Shown here: positions 45,967 to 56,126 of the stretch, one piece after another
Numbering within the stretch: the stretch's first letter is position 1
How the letters are laid out: every line of letters starts with the position of its first letter
DNA from: Imbricaverruca yamaguchii
Taxonomy: Eukaryota; Arthropoda; Thecostraca; Neoverrucidae
Length of the DNA: 64,000 bases
Direction: 5' to 3'
Assembly: GCA_034440575.1 (NCBI GenBank)
Contig: JAOTOL010001644.1
Coordinates: 3,421,001-3,485,000, forward strand
Notes under the pieces: model-generated
Databases searched by the model: none
What the model saw: the letters and a program-made list of their open reading frames with translations, nothing else
What the model was told of the DNA's origin: nothing
Position numbers and translations under genes: made by a program

Positions 45967-47100
45967 TTGCTAGTATACTAGTATAAGTGATGACGACTTA
46001 TACCGGTATGAAAAGTCATTTGAGTTTGTCCCGTCATGATTTGAGCTAGAAGAGTGAACCATCTACTGCAAAAGAATGACACAGTCTGATAAAATAAGCA
46101 TAAACCGGAAAAAATCAGTCTTCTGAAACACAATAACAGTGAAGTAAACAGGCAGAAACAACCGTTTCTACGATAACAAAAACCTTCCAGATTTACGTCC
46201 AGAAATGGGTGCGCGAGGCATAAACTGGCCAGGTGTTCGCCACGAGAAGTCCGTCAAACATGCATATTCAGGACTGCCACAGAAACAGATTACTGTATAG
46301 AGTGGGCAAGAAAAAAAAACACTGCTGGACAAAACATCGGTTAAGTTTCAGTCGGTATTTCGAAATTTCGCATGAAGAGCACAATTTGTATTGCAATGCA
46401 ATTGCATGCACATTGTGGAAATCGAAGCATCCGATTCTCCATTGGGCAAGATAGACCGAGGTCAGAGTAGGTGCCAAGTGATGCTACGCTTCACACTGTT
46501 TCTGGAGGTCACAAGGCTATGTGTTAGCGGGTAGATCTCTCGGCATCAAACCCTGTTCTGTTGAGTAGGGTTGATTAGATGACTACCATTGATGAGGAAA
46601 GGGCTGGTCTGCTGCAGATTTAAAAAAATGCGATTATCTGTGTTTCTTTTCTTTTCAAAAACTTAAGGTTCCTTGCAAAACAGCACCAACCAATCAAAGA
46701 CGTCTACTTACCGAGGAGCAAAAGAATGCAAGCATACGCCAACATTGTCTTCGGTGCGTTAGATAGCTTCATTCCTGCTTCCATGGATGCTGCTGCTGCT
46801 GGCAGAACTCAAGGAGAGGATGTCCAGTCGATGTAAGCATCTGCAAATCATCAACAGCGTAAGGTTGTGTAATGCGGCACTGTCGTGCGGCAATCCGGGC
46901 ACGAGACTGGGTGGACAAATTCAACTCGAAACCATTGGAATAATTTCATCATGTGAAAGAACAAACATTCCCTCCAGTATACATTTATCCTGACATGTGT
47001 TCACATCACTCGAATACGCCTTGATTATGACAAATTGAATTAATTTCAAAGCGAATTCTTCCTCCAAAAGTCCCTCCCCACTTCAGTAGCTCTGCATACA
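45967..47100. other. no recognised feature
   Basis: AT-rich unassigned sequence. Confidence 0.5.
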
Positions 47101-47101
47101 C

Positions 47102-47198
<97 letters not shown>

Positions 47199-47240
47199 TA
47201 CATATCTATATGTATGTATGTATATATGTATGTATATATT
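47101..47240. repeat. (TA)n/(TATG)n microsatellite
   Basis: About 90 bp of perfect TA dinucleotides followed by ATACATATA and TGTATGTATG variants. Confidence 0.97.
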
Positions 47241-47727
47241 TATTAAATGACCCTTCATTAGCCAGCAGTTTATAGCACTATTACTTTGGTGTCGAATGAC
47301 GATAAATAGCAGTAATTGGCTAAGAATGCCTGCTCGAAGTTCGGATGCACTGGGTGTGCCAATCCTTTTGCAATTCAACCTCATTACTCCACAAATGGAA
47401 GCACTATTACTTTAGCGTCCATTGGCAATAACTAAACATGAATGTGAGACTAATTCTAAGAGCTACAGTAAAATTAAAAATGTTGTCATTTCTCCTTTTC
47501 TTCTGCATTGGCTGCATTCGTTGGCGGACGGGTTTGCGTATTTTGCATGACTGACGGGATCCGCCAATACAGATACGTGCTGCCGAGAACGTCGCGGCTA
47601 TTGCATGTTAAGGCAGTGCGTTTATTTAGAACAGGTGCATTCTGGATGAGGCGCCTTACCGCACTTGGATCATCTGGCTCGTTGGCGATACGTCTACGAC
47701 CTACTGCCGTAGCCGAAGTGCTGGTAA
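47241..47727. other. unassigned; one copy of a GCTGCCGAGAACGTCGC repeat word
   Basis: At 47570-47610 the word GTGCTGCCGAGAACGTCGC with a following TATTGCATG matches the three tandem units at 49976-50150, so it is a dispersed copy of that repeat. Nothing else is recognised. Confidence 0.6.
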
Positions 47728-48579
47728 TTAACCCGCGCCGTCCTTCCGGTCAAATCCTCACACCCTGTCTCTGGGTGGGGGTGGGGGCTGAAGAGCCCCC
47801 TATAAAATCGAAACTAAGTATCGCACGAATACGAAAAAGGTATCATCGGAATGCGCTCGACGAGTAGGGCCCGGGTCTACCCTCCAAAACAATGTTCCCC
47901 CAAAAGTGACGTCACCAGGGGAGCTAGATTTTCACGACTTTTCACGACTTACATTATGTTTTTGACTCTGGGGAGTTCATTTTGGAGGATGTATAAAAAA
48001 TCAAAGTTTATTTGGAATGAGAAAAGGACAGCGAAATCGACCAGTTCTATAACTATTTTTTCGCCCCCCCCCCCAAACAAAAATGAGTTGAAATTTCCAA
48101 ATTTTGAGTTTTCAAGTTTTCTTTAATTTCCCTTTTCCAATGGGTAGAGCAGACCGAGAAACGTTGTTGGAAGTCAGCTTGCTCTAATAAAAAATGCTTG
48201 CTTTAGCCAGAATCCTGTATTTGAACTGAAATTTGAGAAATACGCAAAATTTATATGTAGTCAAAAACGAAAAAAGAGAAAAATTCCACTCGTACGTTTT
48301 ATTGCATCCGTAAAGATAAGCAAACGCTGAAAGTTTCATTAAAATATTTGTATCCGTTAAAGCGTGACGACTGGTTGAACTTTGTTCGATGTGACCTCAC
48401 TTGACCTTGACTAACTCGTTGACCCTAGATGACCTGATCTACAAATTAATCAGCATATCAAATTGATGTGGGAAAAGTTATGCCAAATTTGGGCGCGCTG
48501 CCCCGCGCCGTTCGTCCGCTATCCGCGAAAAAAACTTGAGGGGGCGATTGAAGACCCCCACCGAGACGTGACGGGTTAA
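47728..48579 (-). mobile_element. piggyBac-like non-autonomous element, copy 2 (inverted)
   Basis: An 852-bp segment bounded by TTAACCCGCGCC on the left and GACGGGTTAA on the right, i.e. TTAA at both sides of ends that begin CCCG. It is colinear with the reverse complement of 39185-40040 along its whole length. Shared blocks include CGGATAGCGGACGAACGGCG and GTGACGACTGGTTGAACTTT (reverse complement in copy 1, with changes). No transposase is encoded. Both TTAA borders are intact here. Confidence 0.78.
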
Positions 48580-49200
48580 AACAGCGGAGAGGGTTGACAA
48601 TGAAGACAGCGCGTAGGTATCTTGGTGGCGTAGGTATCCCGCGAGAAGGGTCTTGAAAAGAGTGGCAGAGTTGAAAGCAAAGACGACGAGGTTCTTGTCA
48701 CGTTTTGACCATCTTCGAAGGATGTAATGCGGCAATCGTGGTTGACCCCCTTCCGGCCCGAGTCCCTTTTGGATATCTGCCCAAAACATGAAGCGAAGCT
48801 CCGACGAGAATTTCGACGGAGGTCCGCTGGTGTTGCGATTCGAGTAGAGTGTAATAGTAACGGATCCACCACACAATGTGGTGATGCGGAGGAGGGCTCC
48901 GCTCTGGGCTCGGGGTTGGGGTTTGATTATGAGGGTTTTGTTGGCAATGGCTTCATTGTCAGGATTGGCTAAGAAGCAGAACAAGAATTGCTTCGTTGGC
49001 CAGTAAGCGTTGACACGATGAAGGACACGGTTTCCTCGACAGGCTTGACAGCTATGTGCGAGCCAGTGCACTGCTGAGGTACGGTTCGATTGACTGGATG
49101 GGCTCGTGATGGGAGGGCGTGGTCTGATTCCGGCGTGGCTCAGCAGCCTGGAGAGTGCTGGTTTGGTCTGGATCGTGAGATGTGGGCATGGTTTTCGGAC
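48580..49200. other. no recognised feature
   Basis: Mixed composition. A minus-strand open stretch at 48580-49070 partly reads into the transposon and has no recognisable domain. Confidence 0.45.
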
Positions 49201-49204
49201 GAAG

Positions 49205-49258
49205 AACGTTAGGTTGGGTTAGGTTGGGCTATGTTGGGTTAGGTTGGGTTAGGTTGTA
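49205..49258. repeat. TTAGGTTGGG-type telomere-like tract
   Basis: Alternating TTAGG and TTGGG words, an imperfect relative of the arthropod (TTAGG)n repeat. A shorter GGTTAGGTTAGGTTAGC tract occurs at 49874. Confidence 0.8.
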
Positions 49259-49384
49259 CGCAGCATTCACCAGGCACACTTGCACTGATGCCACTTGGCG
49301 ACAATACTTAACTAGGCCCACCCTGGTGCAGCATTCAACAGGTGTGCTTGTACGTAGTGTCACCTTGAGTTTATAGTTGTATGC

Positions 49385-49678
49385 AGCGTCTAGCGTAGTG
49401 CCTGTAACGTTTAGCATAGCGTTTAGAGTAGCGTTTAGAGTATCGTTGAGAGTAGCACTTAGAGTAACGTTTAGCGTAACGCTTAACGTCTAGCGTAGCG
49501 TCTAGCGTAGCGTCTAGCGTAGCGTCTAGCGTAGCGTCTAGCGTAGCGTCTAGCGTAGCGTCTAGCGTAGCGTCTAGCGTAGCGTCTAGCGTAGCGTCTA
49601 GCGTAGCGTCTAGCGTAGCGTCTAGCGTAGCGTCTAGCGTAGCGTCTAGCGTAGCGTCTTGCGCAGCGTCTAACGTAG
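49385..49678. repeat. 12-bp (GTCTAGCGTAGC)n minisatellite
   Basis: The central block from about 49490 to 49655 has near-perfect 12-bp units. The flanks are degenerate TTTAGAGTAGCG and TAACGTCTAGCG versions. Confidence 0.96.
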
Positions 49679-49681
49679 TTT

Positions 49682-49745
49682 GATTGATTGATTATTTGGG
49701 CTTAAGGGCGCGCCGACTACAAGGTCATTTAGCGCCCATTAGCGT
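49682..49745 (+). mobile_element. SINE (type 2) 3' body fragment
   Basis: GATTGATTGATTATTTGGGC is followed by TTAAGGGCGCGCCGACTAC and AAGGTCATTTAGCGCCC. This matches the body at 6935-6985. No tRNA head is present, so it is a truncated copy. Confidence 0.6.
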
Positions 49746-49975
49746 CTAACGTAGCATCCATGGTATATGTTGCGAATTCGGTTGTCTGCATCTGGCTGTT
49801 TCATGCTGCCTATGTTCGTTTTTTTCACGACTGGGTTTGTTGTTGGAAATCGGGGAAAAGTGACGTTAGGTCCGGTTAGGTTAGGTTAGCATAGATTTGC
49901 CGGCTCTGGATTAATTCTGTTTAGACCCGATTGAGAGGTTAATTGCTTGCATGTTGGTGTGAATCTAGTTGCATA

Positions 49976-50150
49976 GCGGGAGGGACTTGTCAATATAAAT
50001 ATGTGCTGCCGAGAACGTCGCTGTTATTGCACGACAGGCGGTACTTGTTAATATAAGTATGTGTTGCAGAGAACGTCGCTGTTATTGCTTGTCAGACAGG
50101 ACCTGCCAATGCAGACACATGTTGCCGAGAACGTCACTGATATTGCATCG
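49976..50150. repeat. about 60-bp tandem repeat, 3 copies
   Basis: Three diverged units each containing GCCGAGAACGTCGCTGTTAT followed by TGCACGACAGG-like sequence. A related single unit is at about 47560. Confidence 0.88.
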
Positions 50151-50769
50151 CAGCTCGACTTGAAGACAGATCGAGTGGTGAGCGTGACAACAATGTCTTC
50201 CATGCTCACCTGGTTATTAAAAGGACGAGTACGAAACCGTCATAAATTCAGAATCTGATCTTCCATTTCATTGAAGTGACATTTCAGCTACGATTGGTGT
50301 TACTAAGCTTGTCTAATTATGAGAGATGGAGATTTGTTGCCAGGCAAATATTCCACAGATTTATTGCCACGCAGTAGCAGATCGTGGATGGGGTAGGTGG
50401 GAAAACAATTATGACTAGCTGAGGCCGAACAAAACGGTCGAGTTCATTTTCTATATATTTGAGATGTCCATCCTGACTTTTATAGTGCTCCTTTAATCTT
50501 AATCGCTCAGTAAATATGCATATGTAAACCAAGTCACCAACACACAAACGTAGGATTCGAATACTAGAATAATCATGACACTCCATGGATTTGATGCCAT
50601 TGGTGAAGACGACTACTCCTTGTTTAGCGTCCCGCCGCGATTTGATGAGCACCGGTACGTTTGTCTCCGGACCGTAAACGATTGTTCAGGCACCTGGTGG
50701 TTGCTTGGGACTCAAGAACTATCTTCCTGGCTTCGACATTTATTTTTCGGAATCCTTCCTTATTTTGGA
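50151..50769. other. no recognised feature
   Basis: AT-rich unassigned sequence with a chance minus-strand frame at 50317-50652. Confidence 0.5.
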
Positions 50770-51665
50770 TGGCTCAGTCTTGATTTCTGTCGGGTCCCAA
50801 TTCGACTTTTTGTGCCAGGCTGTGCTTACTTTGTGCGAATTTTGCCAATTTTTGCGAGCCATGTGGGGCATTTGTCATTTTTGCATTTTTCATGCACCGA
50901 TTATATTTCTCGGGATTACCGACGGAAATTTTGGGTCCCAAGTTCGATATGTTGGGGAGGAGGGGAGGAGAGGGCTCGGCGCGAGTTCCCTGAACGTGTT
51001 TACTTAGCTCGGCCGGAGAGTGATTTTCTGGGGCCACAGTGCAATTTTTGCCGGTCTGGTTCGAGTTTGTCAATATTCGCTGCACTTCATAAGCGAGTTT
51101 ATGGGCACCAGAGCGATCTTTAGGGACGCCGGCGTGACATTCTTGGGAGCCCGCCCGTTCAGGAGAGGCTCCCAGGAAGGTAGTCCCGAAGGTAGCCCAG
51201 GAGGTAGCAGGACATTTTAATCTTTGGCAGGCCACTGCGGCTGCTCAACGTGTTTTAAGCCTATAGGCTTGCTATAGATAGCAAACTTCAGAGTGGAAAG
51301 GTCATTCGGAAAACTTTCTTTCGGAACCTGTTCGTCTTAAGTTTTCGGTGCTCGGGCCGATCTGATGGAATTCATTTCTGATCTTTGGCGTCGAGTTCAG
51401 TATCTTTGTGTAAGCCTCTGCGCGATACTGTGTGATCCCGGCGCGATTCTTCGGGCTTTCGGTGGCCCGAAATGCTTCTTTTCGGGGGCCTGACGCACTT
51501 TTGGGGGGTTTGGACGCAATTTTGTGGTCTCAGAGTGACAATCTGTGTCCACATTAATTTTTTTGGAAGGTAGTTGCGACTTGTGTGGATTCGATGTGAA
51601 TTTTGGGGCCCCAGCCTGATCTACAAGGTCTTATTGCGCCTTTTTGATCCTGCTTGTGTGCTTCT
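50770..51665. repeat. strongly degenerate about 21-bp array, locus 1
   Basis: Words of the form GGGGCC-x-x-A-x-x-GCGATTTTTG recur throughout: GGGTCCCAATTCGACTTTTT at 50790, GGGGCCACAGTGCAATTTTT near 51030, GGGGGCCTGACGCACTTTTG near 51485, then GGGGGGTTTGGACGCAATTT directly after at a 21-bp offset. Divergence is high, so it is easily missed. The reverse complement of the same motif fills 55130-55445. Confidence 0.65.
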
Positions 51666-51780
51666 AGTTTTATGGTTCTCTTGCCTTAATAAAGCTGCAA
51701 CTATGGTGGATGAAAAAAAGAAACCTATCATACGCGGACGAAAACACAGACGGTTTGTTGAAATGGCCACGAATTAACGA

Positions 51781-52203
51781 CCACGGCTCCCTTGTGACAG
51801 TTCCGGCTCCCTTGTGACAGCTCGGCTTCTGTGTGACAATTCCGGCCCCCTTATGACAGCCCCGGCTCCCCTGTGACACCCCGGCTCCCCTGTGACAGCC
51901 CCGGCTTATCTGTGACAGCCCCGGCTCCCTGTGACAGCCCAGGCTCCCCTGTGACAGTTTTGGCTCCCTTGTGACAGCCCGGCTCCCCTGTGATAATTCC
52001 GGCTCCCTTGTGACAACCCCGACTCCCTTGTGACAGCCCCGACTCCCCTGTGACAGCCCCGACTCCCTGTAACAGCCTCGGCTCCCTTGTGACAGCCCCG
52101 GCTGCCATGTGACAGGCTCGGCTCTCCTGTGACAGCCTCGGCTGTCTTGTGACAGCCTCGGGTGCCGTGTGACAGCCCTGGTTCCCCTGTGACAACCCCG
52201 GCT
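51781..52203. repeat. 20-bp minisatellite, about 21 copies
   Basis: Units of 19-20 bp with core CCCCGGCTCCCCTGTGACAG, with frequent single-base variants. The right edge (CCCCGGCTTACCTGAGGTCAG) coincides with a possible minus-strand splice donor. Confidence 0.95.
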
Positions 52204-52369
52204 TACCTGAGGTCAGCTCCCGACGCCGCCCGCGTCAGCGACTGCCGCCGTCGTGCCCGGCGAGAGGTCGACACGAGACTGGCGAGGCCCGTCGACGGCC
52301 GGCAGTCGGCCGTCAGCCGTCGGTCGCGCCGCCGAGACGCTGGCGGCGCATCTCCACCGCTGATACTTC

Positions 52370-52765
52370 CACAGACACATCTACCGCCGGAAATTTCCCA
52401 GAAATCTTCACCGCTGGAGCTTCCTCAGACACCTCTACCGTTGGGACTTCTCCAGACACCTCCATCGCTGGGGCTTCCCCAGAAATCTTCACCGCTGGAG
52501 CTTCCTCAGACACCTCTACCGTTGGGACTTCTCCAGACACCTCCACCGCTGAAGCTTTCCAAGACATACCCACCGCTGGGGCCTCCCCGGACTTTCCATC
52601 GCTTATTCTTCCCCAGACATATGAACCGCTGGGGCTTCCCCAGGCACCTACACCGTTGGGGCTTCCCCAGTCACCTCCATCGCTGAAGCTTCTCCAGTCA
52701 CCTCCATCACTGGGGCTTCCCCAGTCACCTACATCGCTAGGGCTTCCCCATACACTGCTCATCTC
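52370..52765. repeat. 27-bp minisatellite, about 14 copies
   Basis: Units of 27 bp with core CACCGCTGGGGCTTCCCCAG plus ACACCTC. GAAGCTTCTCCAG-type variants alternate, giving partial 54- and 81-bp periods. The nine-codon unit keeps long frames open on both strands. Confidence 0.94.
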
Positions 52766-53194
52766 CACCGACATCACAAGATGTCGAGGAGCGCGAGCGA
52801 GGCTCAGTGTAGACCAATCCACGGTTCACAATGTTGGCATGCCTCCACCAATGAGTAGATTTCTGCCGTTGGAGAGGGCAATTTCAATTTCTCCTTTGTG
52901 ATTTTTGCAGCATGGAAATAGTTTTTCTCTCAGTAATCGCAACAGAAATGTGATTTGCCCCCGAAATGGTGTCCCCCGTCTTTTCTTAATTGATGTAGTC
53001 CATTCTCTCAACGTGCAATTGCGTGGGTGGCAAGCACTGCCGCGATTTGCATCGTGTTCTGCTGTCGTTAATAATGTTATTTCCAGACAGAGTTGGAGAG
53101 CACAGAGGACAATCTGAACAGTTGGGACATCTGTTGTCGGCAAGCCAACTCAGTGCAGAGAGCGCCTGAGCAACATGCCGCGTTCCCCAGCTGG
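52766..53194. other. no recognised feature
   Basis: Unassigned sequence. Confidence 0.5.
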
Positions 53195-53240
53195 ACGCAC
53201 ACCCCACACACACACGCGCGCACACACATACGCACATCAT
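53195..53240. repeat. (CA)n-like microsatellite
   Basis: Short ACACACAC tract with CGCG interruptions. Confidence 0.9.
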
Positions 53241-54806
53241 ACAACGTGCACACTTTTTCGGATTATCTTCGCTCCGATTGTAACTTGCCGCCTTTATTTC
53301 TTTTCCACTAATATCCTTCGTGGCACCATTAAGAATACGGCATAATTGGAACTAATGTGAGAGCAACAACAGCTCTCATACCGTTCCCAGCCGGCACCGT
53401 GGAACTCACCAAATTATGTCCCGGCTGCATTCCTAAAAGTGCTGCTGTCACCCGATTGTGCACAGTTAAAAGAATGCACAAAAATTATCTTAATGTTAAT
53501 TAATGTTAATGTTAATGTGAAATGTTAATTAAGCAAAGCAACACGATCGTGGTAGTTTTTTCAACGCGATCTGCCGGAAAAGACAACGAGGATATTGCCA
53601 AGCGGCCCTTCCGGGTACCCTTTGCGCCAATGAAGGGGCACGTGCCCAGCGCCCGTCCAATGGCTGCGTCGCCGATGCCAGGTATGTTCTCTGAAACCAG
53701 GTGGAAATAAAAACGGCCTCCTGTCAATGTTTGCACGCTGGTTTCACCCTGAGGCGGAAGACGAGGCAGACGATATCAATATTGCATGGGTCCAATTGAA
53801 AACCCTTCACAATTACTTCTGCCAGTGCAATATGTGTTGAGCCTGACTTCGTTGATATCAGCGTAATCTATCAGGAACAATATGTCAGGCTAATCTAAAA
53901 ACTGCTGAAAAGCACGTCACCACAACTCGGAGAAAACACTATGGACGTAGTCGTTGGAGGCGGCTGATAAGTCTCGGCACTGTCTCGCCCGGCCTGTGCC
54001 ATCATATTTCCAGCCTCCTATACGCTGTCGTTGGAGGCCAACACAACGCTGAGCGACCTTTCTCGGATCTTAACCATTAATCTACGGCATTCACGGAACA
54101 AATTGGCATGTAAATCGGCTTTGGTCCCCACGTTTTAGGCCGCTCCAACGCCCATGCGCCAGACAATGTCAATGTCGTTACTGGCACGGATATGTATAGT
54201 TATTGGTACTAGCGTTGTTGCTGTGCACTTACTGGAACCGCGTTAACAATTATTGGTCGAGCTTGAATACTATGAAAAATATGCATAACGTCACCCGTTA
54301 AAAATTCGCATACGTGATCCGTAAATTGTATTTAGACTGCGTTTTTTTTACCACGAAGAATGCGTACCAATCATATCTTGTACGGATTATTCACATAAGA
54401 GTGTAGAAAATCATACTTCACTTCCAAAGTTGAGCTTAAGACACACAGCGGCCCAAGCCACACACACACACACATCTCCAAATGGATGCACACCGTAGCT
54501 ATGCACTTCCGCGCTCGCTACCCGAACTGAGCTACCGAGCAGTGGCGCAGGCCCATCGTGTCTGACCAGGGGTGATGGCCTCGCGCTATCGCCGCGCCAC
54601 CACCAGTGCTGAGCCACACGAACACCAAACACATTTCCACGTCATTCCCTCATCAAACAGTAACAGCCACCGATTTCGGGTCATTGCTGCGCTGACAGCC
54701 GAGTCTGACAACCCACCAACCAATCAGGGCCGCAGCACCTGCGTACTGGTGGTGCTCCGACTTGCACGCGCTTTCTCGCCGCTGGCCGCCGCCGACCAAT
54801 CACAGG
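53241..54806. other. 3' flank of AMDHD1; tRNA-like fragment near 54500-54570
   Basis: Mostly unassigned. A TTAATGTTAA repeat tract lies at 53490-53530. On the minus strand at 54500-54570, GGTAGCTCAGTTCGGGTAGC is followed by a GAGCGCGGAAGTGCATAGCT stretch, like the D and anticodon arms of a tRNA; the B box is poor. CCAAT words (ACCAATCAGGG, ACCAATCACAG) occur in CpG-rich sequence at 54715-54805. I see no clear AATAAA for AMDHD1 close to its stop. Confidence 0.4.
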
Positions 54807-54936
54807 TCAGAACTGGGCGCGTCTCCCGGTAGCGGTAAACGTCGAGTTGCCACGACTACGCACCACCACACCGTTTTTGACGACGTGGCTGATTATGTTG
54901 GACGCCTCGCCGAACTGGTAGATGAGATGTTCCCAG
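54807..54936 (-). CDS. AMDHD1: imidazolonepropionase, terminal exon
   Basis: A 130-bp minus-strand exon with acceptor ACAATTTCAG above 54936. The first base completes an AGC (Ser) codon begun by the AG of the previous exon. Translation then runs WEHLIYQFGEASNIISHVVK, NGVVVRSRGNSTFTATGRRA, QF and stop TGA at 54809-54807. WEHL(I/V)YQFG followed by a V-x-x-G strand is the conserved C-terminal end of animal imidazolonepropionases. The last 15-20 residues are a species-specific tail. I found this exon by searching for the motif; it is about 1 kb from its neighbour. Confidence 0.9.
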
Positions 54937-55102
54937 CTGAAATTGTCCGTGGGTGAATGCCTGATTACTGAGGGCGATCCACAGGTGGATCCGCAGTACC
55001 TACTTAGGTGAATCTATTGTTCGATTTCAACATGCATATCCAGAAACGAATATCAGATTAACGTTCTAAATTTTTTTCTTCAATGAGCCTACAAAGTCGA
55101 CA

Positions 55103-55450
55103 CCAGTGGCGGATCCAAGGGAGGGGAGGGGAAGCTTCCCTGAGAGGTGATGGGCCCAAAAATTGCGGCAAGGCCATAAAAAATCGCGCTGGAGCCCTAA
55201 ATATTTCCCCTGTGCCCCAAAATATTCCCGTTTAAACGTAGCAAATTCGCATCGGTGGCACCACATAAATACAGCGGCGCCCCGCAAACTCGCGCCGGGG
55301 CCCGACAATCACGCCGGTCAACCAAATAATTGTGCTGTATCAAACATTTTTATCGGCTACCAAGAATTTGTGTCAGAGGTCACAAATAAATACAGCGGGG
55401 CCTCGAAAACTCTCGGAAGTACCCGACAAATCGCGTCGAGCCCCTGAGAA
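55103..55450. repeat. degenerate about 21-bp array, locus 2, with a hAT-like tip
   Basis: Begins CAGTGGCGGATCCAAGGGAG, which matches the typical terminal sequence of hAT transposons. It continues as an array of GGGCCCAAAAATTGCGGC, CATAAAAAATCGCGCTGGAG and GCCCCAAAATATTCCCG-type words. This is the reverse complement of the motif at 50770-51665. It lies in the last AMDHD1 intron. Confidence 0.6.
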
Positions 55451-55965
55451 AGTGATACAGAAAGACATGGAGTGGAAGAAAATTGTGCCTGTATTTTCTT
55501 CGTCATAACAGCTTCCGACGTCACGATCTTTAGCATGCCATCTGGTGAGCTGTGCCACATATTGGCACAATACCGCAGTACAGCACCACTAATATCGCCA
55601 CCCACCATAGTCATACGCCATTGAAACATAAACCTTAGATGACCTGGATACACTTTTTATCGAAAGGTGTCTCTTGTATTCATGTAAACGCTCTAGAGCT
55701 CTTGGATCCCTCGCGGGAGCAATTTGGGACCCATTGGGCAAACAAATGGTGGGGGATGGAGGGCATAATGAGGTCATCGTAATATGACAGACGGTAGATC
55801 AGAACAGGAAAGACTAGTGATGTGGATGGATTGCTACTCTTGGCATCAGCCTAGGCTTGACCATGTGTTTGCTAGGCAAAAACTAGATGACTGTCAAACT
55901 CGCCACGCTAGTGGGTTTCGCCGCCGCGCCGGCCACCTGCCGGGCCGCTGACCCGGCAGTCTGAC
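55451..55965 (-). other. AMDHD1 last intron, remainder
   Basis: Unassigned intronic sequence between the degenerate array and the donor GTCAGA below 55966. Confidence 0.6.
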
Positions 55966-56126
55966 CTGGGAACGTCCAGCAGCAGCAGGTCGGCCTGCTT
56001 GCCGACCTCCAGGGAGCCGTGGGTGGCGGCGCGGCCCAGCGACGCGGCCGCGTTGATGGTGGCGGCCGCCAGCGCCTCCGGCATCGTCATCCGCAGGTTC
56101 ACGCAGGCCAGATGCATGACCATCGG
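55966..56126 (-). CDS. AMDHD1: imidazolonepropionase, penultimate exon
   Basis: A 161-bp minus-strand exon with acceptor CTGCCGCAG above 56126 and donor GTCAGA below 55966, entering in phase 0 and leaving in phase 2. It encodes PMVMHLACVNLRMTMPEALA, ATINAAASLGRAATHGSLEV and GKQADLLLLDVP. MTMPEALAAATINAA followed by HGSLEVGKQADLL is the amidohydrolase-superfamily C-terminal signature in which the small beta-sandwich domain resumes. High GC (CpG-rich) compared with flanking introns. Confidence 0.95.
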
